The position numbers and the translations under genes were made by a program. This document shows positions 10,301-20,700 of a stretch of 64,000 bases of DNA, in pieces; position 1 is the first letter of the stretch, and each line of letters opens with the position of its first letter. The stretch spans positions 76,471,469 to 76,535,468 of the forward strand of contig NC_088677.1 of NCBI RefSeq assembly GCF_950023065.1, in the 5' to 3' direction. This DNA comes from Planococcus citri (Eukaryota; Arthropoda; Insecta; Hemiptera; Pseudococcidae). Below the pieces are notes generated by a model that saw only the letters and a program-made list of their open reading frames with translations, was not told the DNA's origin and ran no database searches.

Positions 10301-13300
10301 TTACACCAATTTTGCTAAAACAAGACTGTTTGTCTTTTTTTGCAAAAAAAAAACAGGATTTGGCAATTATTGGAAAAAAAAATACTTTTTTGCAATTCTG
10401 GTCAAAAAAACGAAAATTTTGAAAATTTAAATTGCGAAAAAGTACATTTTTCTACAATAAGTGCCATAAAATCCTATTTTATGCTGAAATTGTCAAAAGT
10501 CTTGCTTTTCGCCAAAAATTTACAAAAACTAACTTTCTAGCAAATTTGCTAAAAAATTTCATTTTTTCCAAAAATTTACCATTTTTTGAAAAATTTGTCA
10601 AAATTTCTCTCTTTTTCAAAAATGACAAAAATTTTTGCTTTTTAACAAAATGGTTAAAAATTGTCTTTTTGCAAAAAATTCCAAAAATTGGGAGTTTTTT
10701 GAAGTTTGCTGCCAAAAGGGACAATTATTGGCGATTTTTCTAGAAAACGATTTTTTTTTTTTAGTTTGTGAAAAAGCTGGAATTTTTGAAAAACTTTCGA
10801 ACAATTTTTGGAATTTTTTGCAAAAAGACGACAATTTTTAACCATTTTGTTAAAAAGCAAAAATTTTTGTCATTTTTGAAAAAGAGAGAATTTTTGACTA
10901 ATTTTTCAAAAAAGGGTGAATTTTTGGAAAAAATGAAATTTTTTAGCAACTTTGCTAGAAAGTAAGTTTTCATAAATTTTTGGCAAAAAGCGAGACTTTT
11001 GACAATTTTAGCACAAAATAGGATTTTATGGCACTTAATGTAAAAAAAATATACTTTTTCGCAATTTTGGTAAAAAAAAAAAACAGGAAATTTGGACAAT
11101 TTTGCATAAAATGTGCAATATTTTGGGAATTTTTGCAAAATGCGACAATTATTAATGATTTTTCTATAAAACAAACTTTTTTGTAAATTTTTGAAAAAGC
11201 GAGAATTTTTGAGAATTTTTAGCAGAAAATAAATAGGTAAAGACTTGGTCAATTTCTTGGGAATAATCGGCAAAAAATTATACTTTTTCGCAATTTTAGT
11301 CAAAAATGACTTGAAAAGTAACCGAGTACGCGAGCCCTGTTTTTAAAATCCCGGTTTTGCTCACTTTGGCTAAGATGGATTTATCTTTGATAACGTATTC
11401 GTAGGTGGTCAGCAGTACGTTGAATTTAGCTGCTTTCATTTGTGCTTGTAACATGCGTCTTGCGACTGGAGATCCTTTATAGGCCACAACACAAACGCTA
11501 GAAGCCCATTTTTCGAATTCCAAAGCCCAATTGGATAAAGTTCTATAAAAAAAATAAGATCATTTTAAAAATCTACGCGACTTTTAAAAATCCATTCATA
11601 AAAAATAGCTTACGATAAAGGTACGATGATTAAAAACGGTCCATTGACGTTTTTCTTCTCCATGAGATAAGTAATTAACGCTATAGTTTGGATGGTTTTA
11701 CCCAGACCCATCTCATCGGCCAGGATACCATTTAAGTTGTTATTGTATAACGACACCAACCATTCCAAACCCTAAGACAGATTTTTCAATTAATTTTCGT
11801 TCAAGTTTTCGTTTCAAATTGTATGTTGAAAGGTAACTTGCCTTGATTTGGTATTCTTTTAGCTTTCCATTATGCATAATAGAAGCTTGTTCGGTCACAC
11901 ATTCGTGAACTGTATGAGCAATACTGAAAAAAAATAATAGAATCATTTAATATTTATTTCTCTACTAGTTCTCGAATTGAGAAAAAAATCGACAAAATTA
12001 CAAACCTGTAATAAGTATGCTCCTCGTTGGCATTCTTATACTCGTCATCTTCAACTTTGGCTTTTCTAATAACATCTTTGGTTCTACTTTCATCCATTCT
12101 GTCTCGGTCTGCGGATAGAGCATTCGTAACGTGAGTAATATCCATATAACGGACACCAACAAAGCCTCTACGAGACTCGAATACCGATACATCTACGTTA
12201 AGGTCGTTGAACTCACCCCTCGACATATTATCCTCATCCTGATCCTCTTCGTCTTCGGAATCGTCGACGATTTCCCAACCGGGATGCGAATCCAACCAGG
12301 AATTGAGCTGACTAGCCAAAGGAGCATCATCTCCTCTCAACTGTTTACCAGTTGCGACTTCTACGACGGCCACATGAACAGTGGAATTGTTCATACCTTC
12401 GGCCTCCAGTAGTTGACGTTTCTTTTTCAACTGGACAAACAATAGTCAAGTTACACACGTTGAATTTTATGTTCGAAATGAGTAGGTAGTTCGAGAACTC
12501 ACTTTTCTTTCTTTCTTTTCCTCTTCCTCTTGTTTCTTGCGTTGGTCCATTTTATGTTGTTTAACCATCTCTGTAAGATTACTAATGTATTCGTCGGTTT
12601 GAGAAAGCAGGAAGGCCAATCGTTTATCTTTCTTTTGATCGATAAGTTTCCTAGAATCATTAAAATAATAGAATTCGATCTAATCGTCGCTGAGATTATT
12701 GAGAAGAAAACTCGTACCTGTAACCTTCTTCATCTTCAGCCATAAGTCTTCGCATACGTTCTTTTTCAATTCTTTCCTGTTCTTTTTTCTGTTCACGTTC
12801 AGCATTGGCATGATAGTTCAATATAGCTTTATTAATCTTAGCGACTTTAGTTTGATTATTACGATGAAATTCTTTAAGATCTTTGCAGTGTTGTAAAACG
12901 GTGCTCAGGTATTCCTAGAAGTAGAAAATAAAAAATCAGTCAGAAGCTCTCGACAGGGCAAACAGATAATCGTTGTTGAAGTAAATTACTTGATGTTTCT
13001 GTCTCTTTTTACGCTCAGCTTCAAGTTTCTGTTGTTTCTCTAATTTCTCCGTAGATCTAGCTTCTCGTAACCCTTGCCTCTTGGTACGTTTATAAGCTTT
13101 AATGTTGACAGCTGTTTCGAGAGTTGTGTCACGTCTAGCGCAGGCTAATACCTAGAAAAATAATCGATTAAATCGATATTCCGTTTTTGAAAAAAATTTC
13201 CTTGTACCAAGAACTCACTTCTGCTCTCAACTGTCTCTGAAAATTAAGCACTCTCAAAGCCCTACGTTCAATTTCGGCCATGATTCTCAAATCCTCGGAC

Positions 13301-14403
13301 ATATTCGTTGGTAAATTATCCAATTCTTCGATCCGATGAGCGATTCTGGCCGCTGTTCGGTTCTCTCTCTCTTGTAAAATTATCAATGGATCGATACCGG
13401 CTGGTTTCGGAATCGGAGTTACGCGAATTTGTTTCTGAACCGGAGGTACGGGAGGTGCAGGTGTCGGAGGAGGTTGGACAGCTGGTTGAACCGTTGCAGT
13501 AGGTTGAGGTGGTGACGGAGCCGGACCTGCTGGTTTGACAGCAACTGGAGGTACGTTGCTTAATACAGGCATTGAGCCGGGTTGAACCGGAGCTGGAGGT
13601 TGTTCTACTGGTCTGGGAGGTTGAATCGGATCAGTTTCAGGACCTAGAAGAACATCATGATTAGAAAATACGATTCGAAAATCATTAATGCAAAGAGATC
13701 GGATATTTACCAGAGTCTCCTGCAGGTCTGGATTGAGGTCCAAAGGATCCTGGCGGTGGTGCTCCGTTTACCGGAGGAGGTTGCATAGCAATTGGAGCGT
13801 CTACTTTTTTACCTTGTAGGGCTAAACTTAGCTCCGGATTAAGGGGCATGTTTCTGGCTAACATTCTGTAAGCGAAGATCTGTGCTCGAAGTTGTTGTAG
13901 TTGTTCTTGAGTAAAAAACTGTTTACCGGAGTTCATCGGCGGTCCTTGTGGCTAAAGTTGAAAATAAAATCGTATTGTAATTAGATGAATAAAGTCGGGA
14001 TTAGGTTCGTCGTTGAATAATCGATGAGCGAATCTCACTTGGGGCATTGGTTGACGAGGAGGTTCCATGTTTTCGTGACGAGCTCGTAATGCCAACAGTT
14101 GAGAATATCTAGGATCTTCTTGCAGTCCTTTCTCTTCCATCGAATCGATAGCTCGTTGAAGGGCGTTCAAGTTTTCCTGCCTTCCACTCGGCTGTAAAAT
14201 AAATTCAATCGGTGAATTATCACTTACTCCAGCAACTTTCTGTACTCGAGAACTCAGTGATAATTGGATTATCGAGTCAATTATCAGTATTTTAAATTAT
14301 TTCAGGTCAAAATAAACCGAAGATTACTTACTGGTCCAGGTGGATGAGGAGGAAATCCAGACGGAGAAGGAGAATTCTGCGGAGGACCCATTGTTGTCGC
14401 CAT
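4389..14403 (-). CDS. brm: Brahma / SMARCA4-like SWI/SNF ATPase
   Basis: There are 21 coding exons on the minus strand: 14403-14332, 14191-14039, 13951-13711, 13643-13219, 13151-12990, 12914-12718, 12650-12503, 12430-12006, 11923-11842, 11771-11614, 11542-11365, 9548-9306, 9225-9059, 8985-8800, 8687-8357, 8286-8056, 7976-7788, 7707-7588, 7506-7271, 7161-7035 and 4541-4389. They join in frame to 1407 aa; fly Brm is about 1640. Domain order is QLQ (about 86-120), a Pro-rich linker, HSA (about 300-370), BRK (about 483-520), DEXH ATPase with Walker A DEMGLGKT (K660) and DEGH (756-759), helicase C with QAQDRAHRIGQ (about 1059-1069), SnAC (about 1197-1236), an acidic/basic stretch, and a bromodomain (about 1310-1395). 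It is the catalytic subunit of the BAP/PBAP chromatin remodelling complexes in the nucleus. The intron after exon 9 uses a GC donor. The shorter length reflects a compact N-terminus. Confidence 0.97.
4542..7034 (-). repeat. brm last intron: degenerate roughly 300-bp tandem repeats with poly-G tracts
   Basis: This 2.5-kb intron splits the bromodomain between its two last exons. From about 5650 to 6960 it holds at least four diverged units in direct orientation. Each has a 'ttttggttcgtgatgt' core (near 5701, 5988, 6303 and 6660), a 'gctccaaaactgctcaaaa' type segment, a plus-strand G-run, and a 'gtagaaaatacgttac..' tail. G-runs of 8-16 bases occur near 4706, 4857, 5305, 5789, 6090, 6400 and 6748. 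The plus strand here is the brm template strand, so the transcript itself carries C-runs. The 5' part (4600-5600) looks like more diverged copies. Small reading frames inside (4567, 5135) are not supported. Confidence 0.8.
9549..11364 (-). repeat. brm intron 11: A/T-rich degenerate repeat filling with a foldback
   Basis: This 1.8-kb intron lies between exons 11 and 12, inside the ATPase domain. It is built almost entirely of variations on 'gcaaaaattt' and 'ttttggaaaaa'. Many long open frames appear on both strands only because stops are rare in such a repetitive A/T composition, and I give them no weight. The central part forms an inverted repeat (listed separately). The outer parts (9600-10450 and 11040-11330) use the same vocabulary, suggesting repeated internal duplication of a small seed. 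Confidence 0.8.
10457..11037. repeat. Foldback (inverted repeat) inside brm intron 11
   Basis: The left arm (about 10457-10690) and right arm (about 10803-11037) are reverse complements with scattered mismatches. For example, 'aagtgccataaaatcctatttt' on the left pairs with 'aggattttatggcactt' on the right, and 'tcaaaagtcttgcttttcgcc' pairs with 'ggcaaaaagcgagacttttga'. The spacer is about 110 bp. In the brm pre-mRNA this would form a hairpin of roughly 230 bp. No terminal motif or target duplication was found, so it may be a local inversion-duplication rather than a transposon. Confidence 0.75.
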
Positions 14404-14613
14404 TTTCGCGAGAAACACGAAACTAGAGCGACCGGCGAAAGAATACTATACGAATGAAGATCCAACAGCTCGATTTCAATACACCATCATTCACCGTTCA
14501 CTTGTTTCACGTCCGTAAAACATTAATCAATTAATCGACTGACCAAGAGATAATTTTCCACTGACAACAACAAAATCGAGAAAAAAAAACAAACACCAAC
14601 ACCGGAACATCGG
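14404..14613 (-). promoter_or_regulatory. brm: brm 5' UTR and proximal promoter
   Basis: This lies between the brm start codon and the left target duplication of the MITE. No TATA box or other core element stands out. The MITE insertion leaves brm with only about 210 bp of ancestral upstream sequence before the element begins. Confidence 0.45.
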
Positions 14614-14623
14614 TAATTACGTT
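14614..14623. repeat. Left target-site duplication TAATTACGTT
   Basis: This perfect 10-bp direct repeat (TAATTACGTT) recurs at 15837-15846 and brackets the palindromic element exactly at its terminal inverted repeats. Confidence 0.9.
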
Positions 14624-15836
14624 AGGGCTCTATATAAACCAGGTGAGTGCATCCACCATTTTGTTCCCTGAAGTGATAACGAACCAGTAATTATGCATGC
14701 AATTTTTTAAATTGTTCGCGAGTTTGGGTGAACTGTTATGCAGTCTTAAATTAAAGACAATAAAATTCCCTATCGATTGATGTTAAATTTTGATCATTTC
14801 GCGTAAAAATAACGATTTTATGAATATTTCTATTTTACTGATTTTTGCATATACTACGTACGTCATCTTTAAAGTAAAAATACTCGAAATTTTCAGTGGA
14901 CACATAGGTATTTTATTACAGTAAAATGTTCGTTATTTTATCCTCTTTAAAATGAGCTATTACCGAAAGCTCTACATGCAACCGTTCAAAAGTTTTCGAA
15001 GTTGAAAGTTGCGAAAATCAGCTGCGGGCAGTAAGTATTTGACTTTGAACAAATTTTACTCAAAATTTTCAACGGACACATGGATATTTTAATACAGCAA
15101 AATGTTCGTAATTTTATCGTCTTTAAAATGAGCTTATAACGAAAGTTCTACCTCTCATCGTTCAAAAGATCTTGAAGATCAAATTTGCGGAAAGTAAAAT
15201 ACTGATCAAAACTAAGTGACTGATAACAGTGATAACACAATTTGACCACTTTCCGCAACTTTGAACTTCAAAAACTTTTGAACGGTTGAAGGTAGAGCTT
15301 TCGGTAAACAACCATTTTAAAAAGGATACAATTACGAACATTTTGATGTATTAAAATACCTACGTGTCCACTGAAAATTTCGAGTAATATTAGTTCAAAC
15401 TTCAGTACTTACCATCCACAGCTTGTTTTCCCAACTTTCAACTTCGAAAACTTTTGAACGGTTGCATGTAGAGCTTTCGGTAATAGCTCATTTTAAAGAG
15501 GATAAAATAACGAACATTTTGCTGTATTAAAATACCTATGCGTCCACTGAAAATTTCGAGTATTTTTAGTTTAAAGACGACGTACGTAGTACGCAGAAAT
15601 CAGTAAAATTGAAGTATTCATAAAGTCGTTATTTTTTCATGAAATGATCAAAATTTAACATCGATCGATAGGAAATTTTATTGTCTTTAATTTGAGACTA
15701 CACGTAAGTTCACCCGGACTCGCGAACTATCGAGAAAATTGCATTTTTTACGTGAGAAATTGTATGCATACTTACTAGTCCGTTATCACTCAGGGAACAA
15801 AATGGCCGATGCGCTCACCCACTTTATATAGAGCCT
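14624..15836. mobile_element. Palindromic MITE with 10-bp TSD (Mutator-like by TSD length)
   Basis: This 1213-bp element begins AGGGCTCTATATAAA and ends with the reverse complement of AGGCTCTATATAAAG. The terminal arms extend about 410 bp: 'aaaatggccgatgcgctcac' near the right end mirrors 'gtgcatccaccatttt' on the left, and the Ttcgcgagtttgggtgaact, cctatcgattgatgtt and ctctacatgcaaccgttcaaa segments are mirrored in order. The centre holds further copies of the 'tttcagtggacacataggtattt' block in both orientations, so nearly the whole element folds back. No transposase frame is present, so it is non-autonomous. A 10-bp TSD fits Mutator-like elements (9-11 bp) better than hAT (8) or Tc1/mariner (TA), but the family was not confirmed. 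It sits between the divergent promoters of brm and fused. Confidence 0.9.
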
Positions 15837-15846
15837 TAATTACGTT
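15837..15846. repeat. Right target-site duplication TAATTACGTT
   Basis: This matches the left copy at 14614-14623 base for base, which fixes the element borders and indicates a fairly recent insertion. Confidence 0.9.
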
Positions 15847-16236
15847 CGCTGGGGATCTAGTAATTTACAGGTAATTTCAAATTATGATTATGTGGTAGTT
15901 TTTGTTCACTTTTTTCCCAGAAGAGAGCGCGTCGGACGGATTCTTTGAATGCTGCGCGCTGATTGGCTGAGCTGAAAGTGCAGAGATTCGTACTGCGCAT
16001 GCGTTCACTTTCCCGTTATTCGGCCGTTTCCGGTGAGGTTATCGCTTCTTTGACCTTCGTGTGTGTTCGTAATTGTAAATGTAACCATTCGTATTTTGTA
16101 TTCGTGTTTCTTGTTTCACTAGTTTCACTTCAAGAATTCAAAATATTTTGAAAAGAAAAATGTCGAGTGGTGTTTCTTGAATATATCTGTTTTAATATTG
16201 TTGTGTATTAGTTGAAATTGCGGCCATCTCACTACG
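15847..16236 (+). promoter_or_regulatory. fu: fused upstream region and 5' UTR
   Basis: This is 390 bp between the MITE and the fused start. It has a GC-richer island near 15920-16060 ('gagagcgcgtcggacgga', 'ctgcgcatgcgttcac'). The CTGCGCATGCG segment is a palindromic, NRF-1-like motif typical of CpG-type promoters, which is an inference from the motif alone. A short open frame at 15963-16151 shows no protein-like features. Confidence 0.5.
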
Positions 16237-19200
16237 ATGAATCCACGAAGTTACGAAATATATCACGTAATTGGAGAAGGTTCGTTCGGCAAAGTTTACA
16301 AAGCACGCTTTCGCGAAACCAACGAACTTGTTGCTTACAAAGTGATCTCTAAGGTAATGACGACGTTTCGATTATTGCTCTGTTTTTCACGATTTTAAAG
16401 TTAATATAGTCGAAAAATTTCTAAGTGAGTAATTTTTATATTGTTTAGAATGGCCGGAAACCAGCCGAAGTGTTCATGCTTCGGAAAGAATGTGAAATTC
16501 AAAAGAATCTACAGCATCCTAACATCATACGTATGATCTACTCGTTCGAGACGGACAACGAAGTATGTATATCTAAGTGCTTTGAAAGATTTCATACAAA
16601 GTGGGACTCTCGCACAGAGTGGAATCCTTATATCACCAAAGTGGAACCTGATTCCACTTTGTATGCAAACTTTGTGAACAAAGTGGGACCCTTTCCGATT
16701 AAATCAGTTTCAATAAGAAGCAAGTATCAATGTCTTGATATTACCTACAATATTACACCGCTACACCTTCTAAGCTTCATCTACATACATTCCTCTACAA
16801 GAAGATATCGGAAAAGTCAAAATTGCAAAATTTAAACGTACTCAAAACCTCCCCAACAAGGTCGAAAGCCCTGCACGGACACAAGGGGGCGGCTGTAACA
16901 TGTAATATGAGGATAGGTGTAGGTATAGAAGTTAGGATGATAATACAAATCACCGCTATCACCACATCGCAACCGACAGGGAATTAAACACTTGACAGAA
17001 AATAAAAACAGCGAGGCATCGCAGACCGAGATTCCACTTTGAAGTTTGAGGGTTCCACTTTGTCGAACATCTCCAAAAAAATAAATTTTTCACAATTACT
17101 CCTCAAGGTCTCAAAATGTTCACTTAAGATACATTATTTTATATTTTGGTGTTGTATTGTTGTAGCTCGTTGTTATTACCGAATTCGCTCAGAAAGATCT
17201 ATGTCGAGTTCTCAAGCAGGAAGGAGTATTTCCTGAAAATAAAGTTAAAAAAGTGCTACGTGATTTGATTGCGGCTTTGTACTATCTGCATTCTAATCGT
17301 GTGCTGCACAGGTAACTATTCGATCAAATTATCTCGTTAATATCGAATGAAAATAACAACTTGCTTCTTTTCCTAGAGATCTAAAACCACAAAATGTCTT
17401 ACTCGATGCGAATGAGACAGCCAAACTGTGTGATTTCGGTTTCGCCAAGTCTTTAGGACGTGATTTACTGACATCGATTAAAGGTACACCGCTTTATATG
17501 GCTCCTGAGCTTATGAACGAGTCGCCTTACGATCACAGAGTGGATTTATGGTAATAATAGTGTTACTCGATTTGAAATTTATATCGTATTGAGTTTTAAT
17601 TCGAGTTATTTTATTCAGGTCTCTCGGATGCATCGGTTACGAATTATTGACCGGCCATACTCCGTATTCTACCACTTCCATCGTTCAGTTAATTCAGATG
17701 GTTAGAATGAAACCGATTCAGTGGCCAACTCATTTATCGGAGGTTTGCCTATCTTTTTTGAAAGGACTGTTGCAGAAAAATCCTCTAGAAAGACTTACGT
17801 GGCCGTATATATTACATCATCCTTTCATCGCACAGGCTTTCTTTCCACTCGTTACTGGTAAGTTGATGCTTAATGAAGGAAACAAAACTGGTTTGTTTTC
17901 CGCTCCCTACCTGGGCAATTACGCAGTTAATTGTCGTACGTGTCAATTTCTCATTAGACTTAAGTATTCGTGGAAGGTCAAATTTATAATGTAGTTCATT
18001 GTTTCGTATAGTCAGGTATTAAATAGTAAGCACCGTGTTAATGTTTATTTTTCGTTCGTACTTATAGATTACAACCGAATGAATTCGTGGAATCCGTTAC
18101 CTGCGACAGCTTATAATTTTATGCCCATTCAACCTCCGTTAACTAATGTTCCTTACTGTCCAACGTCTACAAGGTATTCAGCGATTTCTCTTTTAATATT
18201 TCCCCCCCCCCTTTTCGATGAATTCTTTAGTTAATTTCTTGAATGTTTTCAGAACGACTCCTTCGAATAAATTATCAACCGATTCGATGGCATCAGCGTA
18301 TAGTAAATCGAACAACACGATCGAATCGAATCCCGATGATTCCTCGAATGATCCATCTTTCCTGGCTCAGAAAGAAGAATGGTCGGAATTTTTGAAAAAA
18401 AATATCGAAGATGTGATGTATTCGGCGGATACTGACGTGTTGACTGAGAAGCCATCTTTCATGTTAATCATGAAGGCTTTCAACGATTGCAAGAAATGCC
18501 CAACTGTGGTGACCACTGTTTGTAGACTGTTATCGTTACCATTCGTCGTCGAATCGATATCGGAATCGCAATTGTCGGCCATTAAAGAGGTAAAAATTAA
18601 CTTGTTTATAGTACATATATACCTATAAAGTATAAGCGAGCAATTTCGTTCAGTAGTGTTGAGACAGATGTTAGTTTAATTCGGTGTGTGGTTTATCAGT
18701 TCTAACTTCGGTTCATATGGTTATTTTAATCTTTCGTTGATATGCCCAGATGTTTTTATTATACAGCGAATTGAACTATGCACTTGGGCCCGAAACGAAA
18801 GGGAACGGTGATTAATATCACTTGAACGAGATAATGAATTAACATTACATTATTCTGTGAATAATTTTACATTGTTTCGAGTTATTTAATTTATTCGCGT
18901 TGTTTTTTTTTCAGAATTATCTGCACTGCTCGGTGATGCACGATCTTGTGAAAATTATGAAGGAAATGATCGTCGAAATGTTGCCAAAAAAAGAAACTGA
19001 TTCGAGTCGTGAAACCGCGCTTCAACATTTACTGCTTCTAATTTGTAATTTGACCTTCGTCGATAAGAGTTTCTTGAAGCAGTTTTTCGAGTGCTGTATT
19101 ACGCTGCGAGTGTTTCAAATCATCAAAAGCATATTATCGATGCGAACGAGAAATGAACCGCTGTCTATCGTCAAGTATTTCGTCTCCATCACGTTACGTC

Positions 19201-20700
19201 TTTACATGGTTATTCCAGACAGTAGAAAAATGATCGTGCCTCCTTTACTGGATTGTGTTCAAGGTTTGTGTTTTATCTGATATTGCCAGTGTAATATTTA
19301 TCGATGTGAAAAATATTACGATTATGTTGGTGGTTTGGTACTATTCTTTTGTTTACTAATTTGTGTGTGTTTTGTTGATACACAGAATTCCAAGCAATTC
19401 TGCAAGAAAGCAACGACGTCACTGTTCAAACTAGATTATGCACGTTGATTACAATTCTGGGTATTACGGAGCCTAATTTTCATAGCAAGGTTAACGGAAA
19501 CGAGAACTTGATCGATGCGTTGAATAAATTGAAACTCGATTGCAGTCTGCCTTCGGTTCAACAGGTGCGATTTTGCATAATACAATATATTTTTTTTTTC
19601 AAAACCCCCAATTTCCAAAGACCTCCTCACTTTGAATTACTGAAGCGATTTTTTAATCGAACTCCTCCCTCTCCGTCAATTTTTACAAAATATCATTGGA
19701 TACAATTTTCCATTTCTTATTCTAATAATTCAAAATCGTGTGAAATTGAATAACGTTTGAAAAAAAGGTATTAAAATTCAAAAAGTCGTCGATTCTTGGA
19801 TCAACATTGGTAGGAAAAAACGCTCGAAAATATTATGTGCAAATTTTTTGATGGCTGGTTTCATTTTTCTATTTTTGAAAATTCAACGGTCCATGAAAAG
19901 TATTCAAATTTACACAACGGGAGTGGGAAAATTCAATTTTAATACATACATTTGAGTGCAATTTTATAAATTTTTTTTCTAATGGTTCAAATTCTTATAC
20001 TTTTTTCTGGTATCTACAATTTAAAAAAAAATTAAAAGATTGAAAAAGATTGACATTTTATTATTTATGGATGGAGCCTCTTTCCCAAAAAAATTGCCCA
20101 TCCTTTGAACTTTGAAGTTTCTAAAATTCATCATAATGCTGAATGAAATTTAATCCTTGAAATGTTGCATGTTGAGGTTGATGATTTTTGGGATTTAGTG
20201 GCTGTTTTGAGACTTCGAGAAAAAGAAGAAATTTCAACTTTGGCTGAAACTTGAGTCGAAAAAATTTTCTCTACAGGAATTTTTCGAATGAGACGAGTCG
20301 AAAAAATTTTTTTCTAGAGAAATTTTATGGGTGAGGAGGGAGGAGGAGGAGATTCTCTGAAAATTTGGGTTGAACCAAAAGTGCATGTCTTTTCTGATTT
20401 TTTTTTTGATATTGAATTTTAATTCTCTTGAATTTGCAATTCAGATAGAAATCACAAAAAACTGAATCTGAAGGCTTTTCATGCGCCTAATTTTGGCGTT
20501 GTTGGGGGCGGGGGGGCTACAATCAGAATTTTTCCAGTGACCAAAAAATTTTAATATGGGTGACCCCAAGCACATTCATTTTCAAATACGCCCTCGAGGC
20601 TGGATTACCAATTGTTAGCAAGTTTTGGTTTTTAATTACAATTTGTATTGTTTTCATGTTTTAGGCTACTGATGGAATGTTGGAAGTTTTGAAAAAATGA
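16237..20700 (+). CDS. fu: Serine/threonine kinase Fused (STK36 family)
   Basis: There are ten coding exons: 16237-16353, 16449-16562, 17166-17311, 17377-17550, 17619-17857, 18068-18173, 18253-18589, 18915-19263, 19386-19564 and 20665-20700. They join in frame to about 598 aa. The N-terminal kinase domain (about 6-258) is complete: Gly loop GEGSFGKV, lysine K35 in VAYKVISK, catalytic HRDLKPQN (D127), DFG at 145-147, and MAPEL. The order YEIYHVIGEGSFGKVYKAR and the ITEFAQKDL hinge are diagnostic for Fused. The C-terminal half is helical regulatory sequence. Fused transduces Hedgehog signalling by phosphorylating Costal2 and Su(fu) and activating Ci/Gli in the cytoplasm. The length is below fly Fused (about 800 aa) and vertebrate STK36. 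The tiny last exon (ATDGMLEVLKK, stop) is the least certain part. Splice-like signals after it (AACGTAAGT at 20768, TTGCAG at 20845) suggest a spliced 3' UTR or alternative end. Confidence 0.92.
16563..17165 (+). repeat. fused intron 2 with AAAGTGG/CCACTTT repeats
   Basis: This 603-bp intron carries many copies of 'caaagtggga', 'gagtggaatc', 'ccaaagtggaac' and their complements 'ttccactttg'. They are clustered at 16590-16690 and again at 17030-17060, in both orientations. The arrangement suggests the two ends of a small inserted element with sub-terminal repeats. No clear terminal inverted repeat or target duplication could be fixed. The open frame running out of exon 2 (16470-16835) is intron read-through. 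Confidence 0.55.
19565..20664 (+). other. fused intron 9 with G-run and A/T-rich filling
   Basis: This 1.1-kb intron between the last two coding exons contains a G-run near 20503 ('gggggcgggggggc') and phrases such as 'aaatttttttctagagaaattttatgggtgagg'. These resemble the filling of the brm last intron. No terminal repeats or coding sequence were seen. Confidence 0.5.

Noticed and set aside
9530..11303. Many 65-180-aa open frames on both strands inside brm intron 11
   Set aside because: They consist of Phe/Lys/Asn-rich low-complexity strings (FLKNFRFLPKS type) created by a stop-poor A/T repeat, overlap each other on both strands, and lie in a confirmed intron.
12131..12412. Plus-strand 93-aa frame opposite brm exon 8
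   Set aside because: Shadow of the BRK/acidic exon on the opposite strand.
13308..13502. Plus-strand frame opposite brm exon 4
   Set aside because: Antisense shadow of the Pro-rich exon; codon pattern follows the brm frame.
16470..16835. 121-aa frame continuing from fused exon 2
   Set aside because: The last 90 residues are read-through of intron 2; the kinase alignment resumes only at 17166 after a consensus acceptor.
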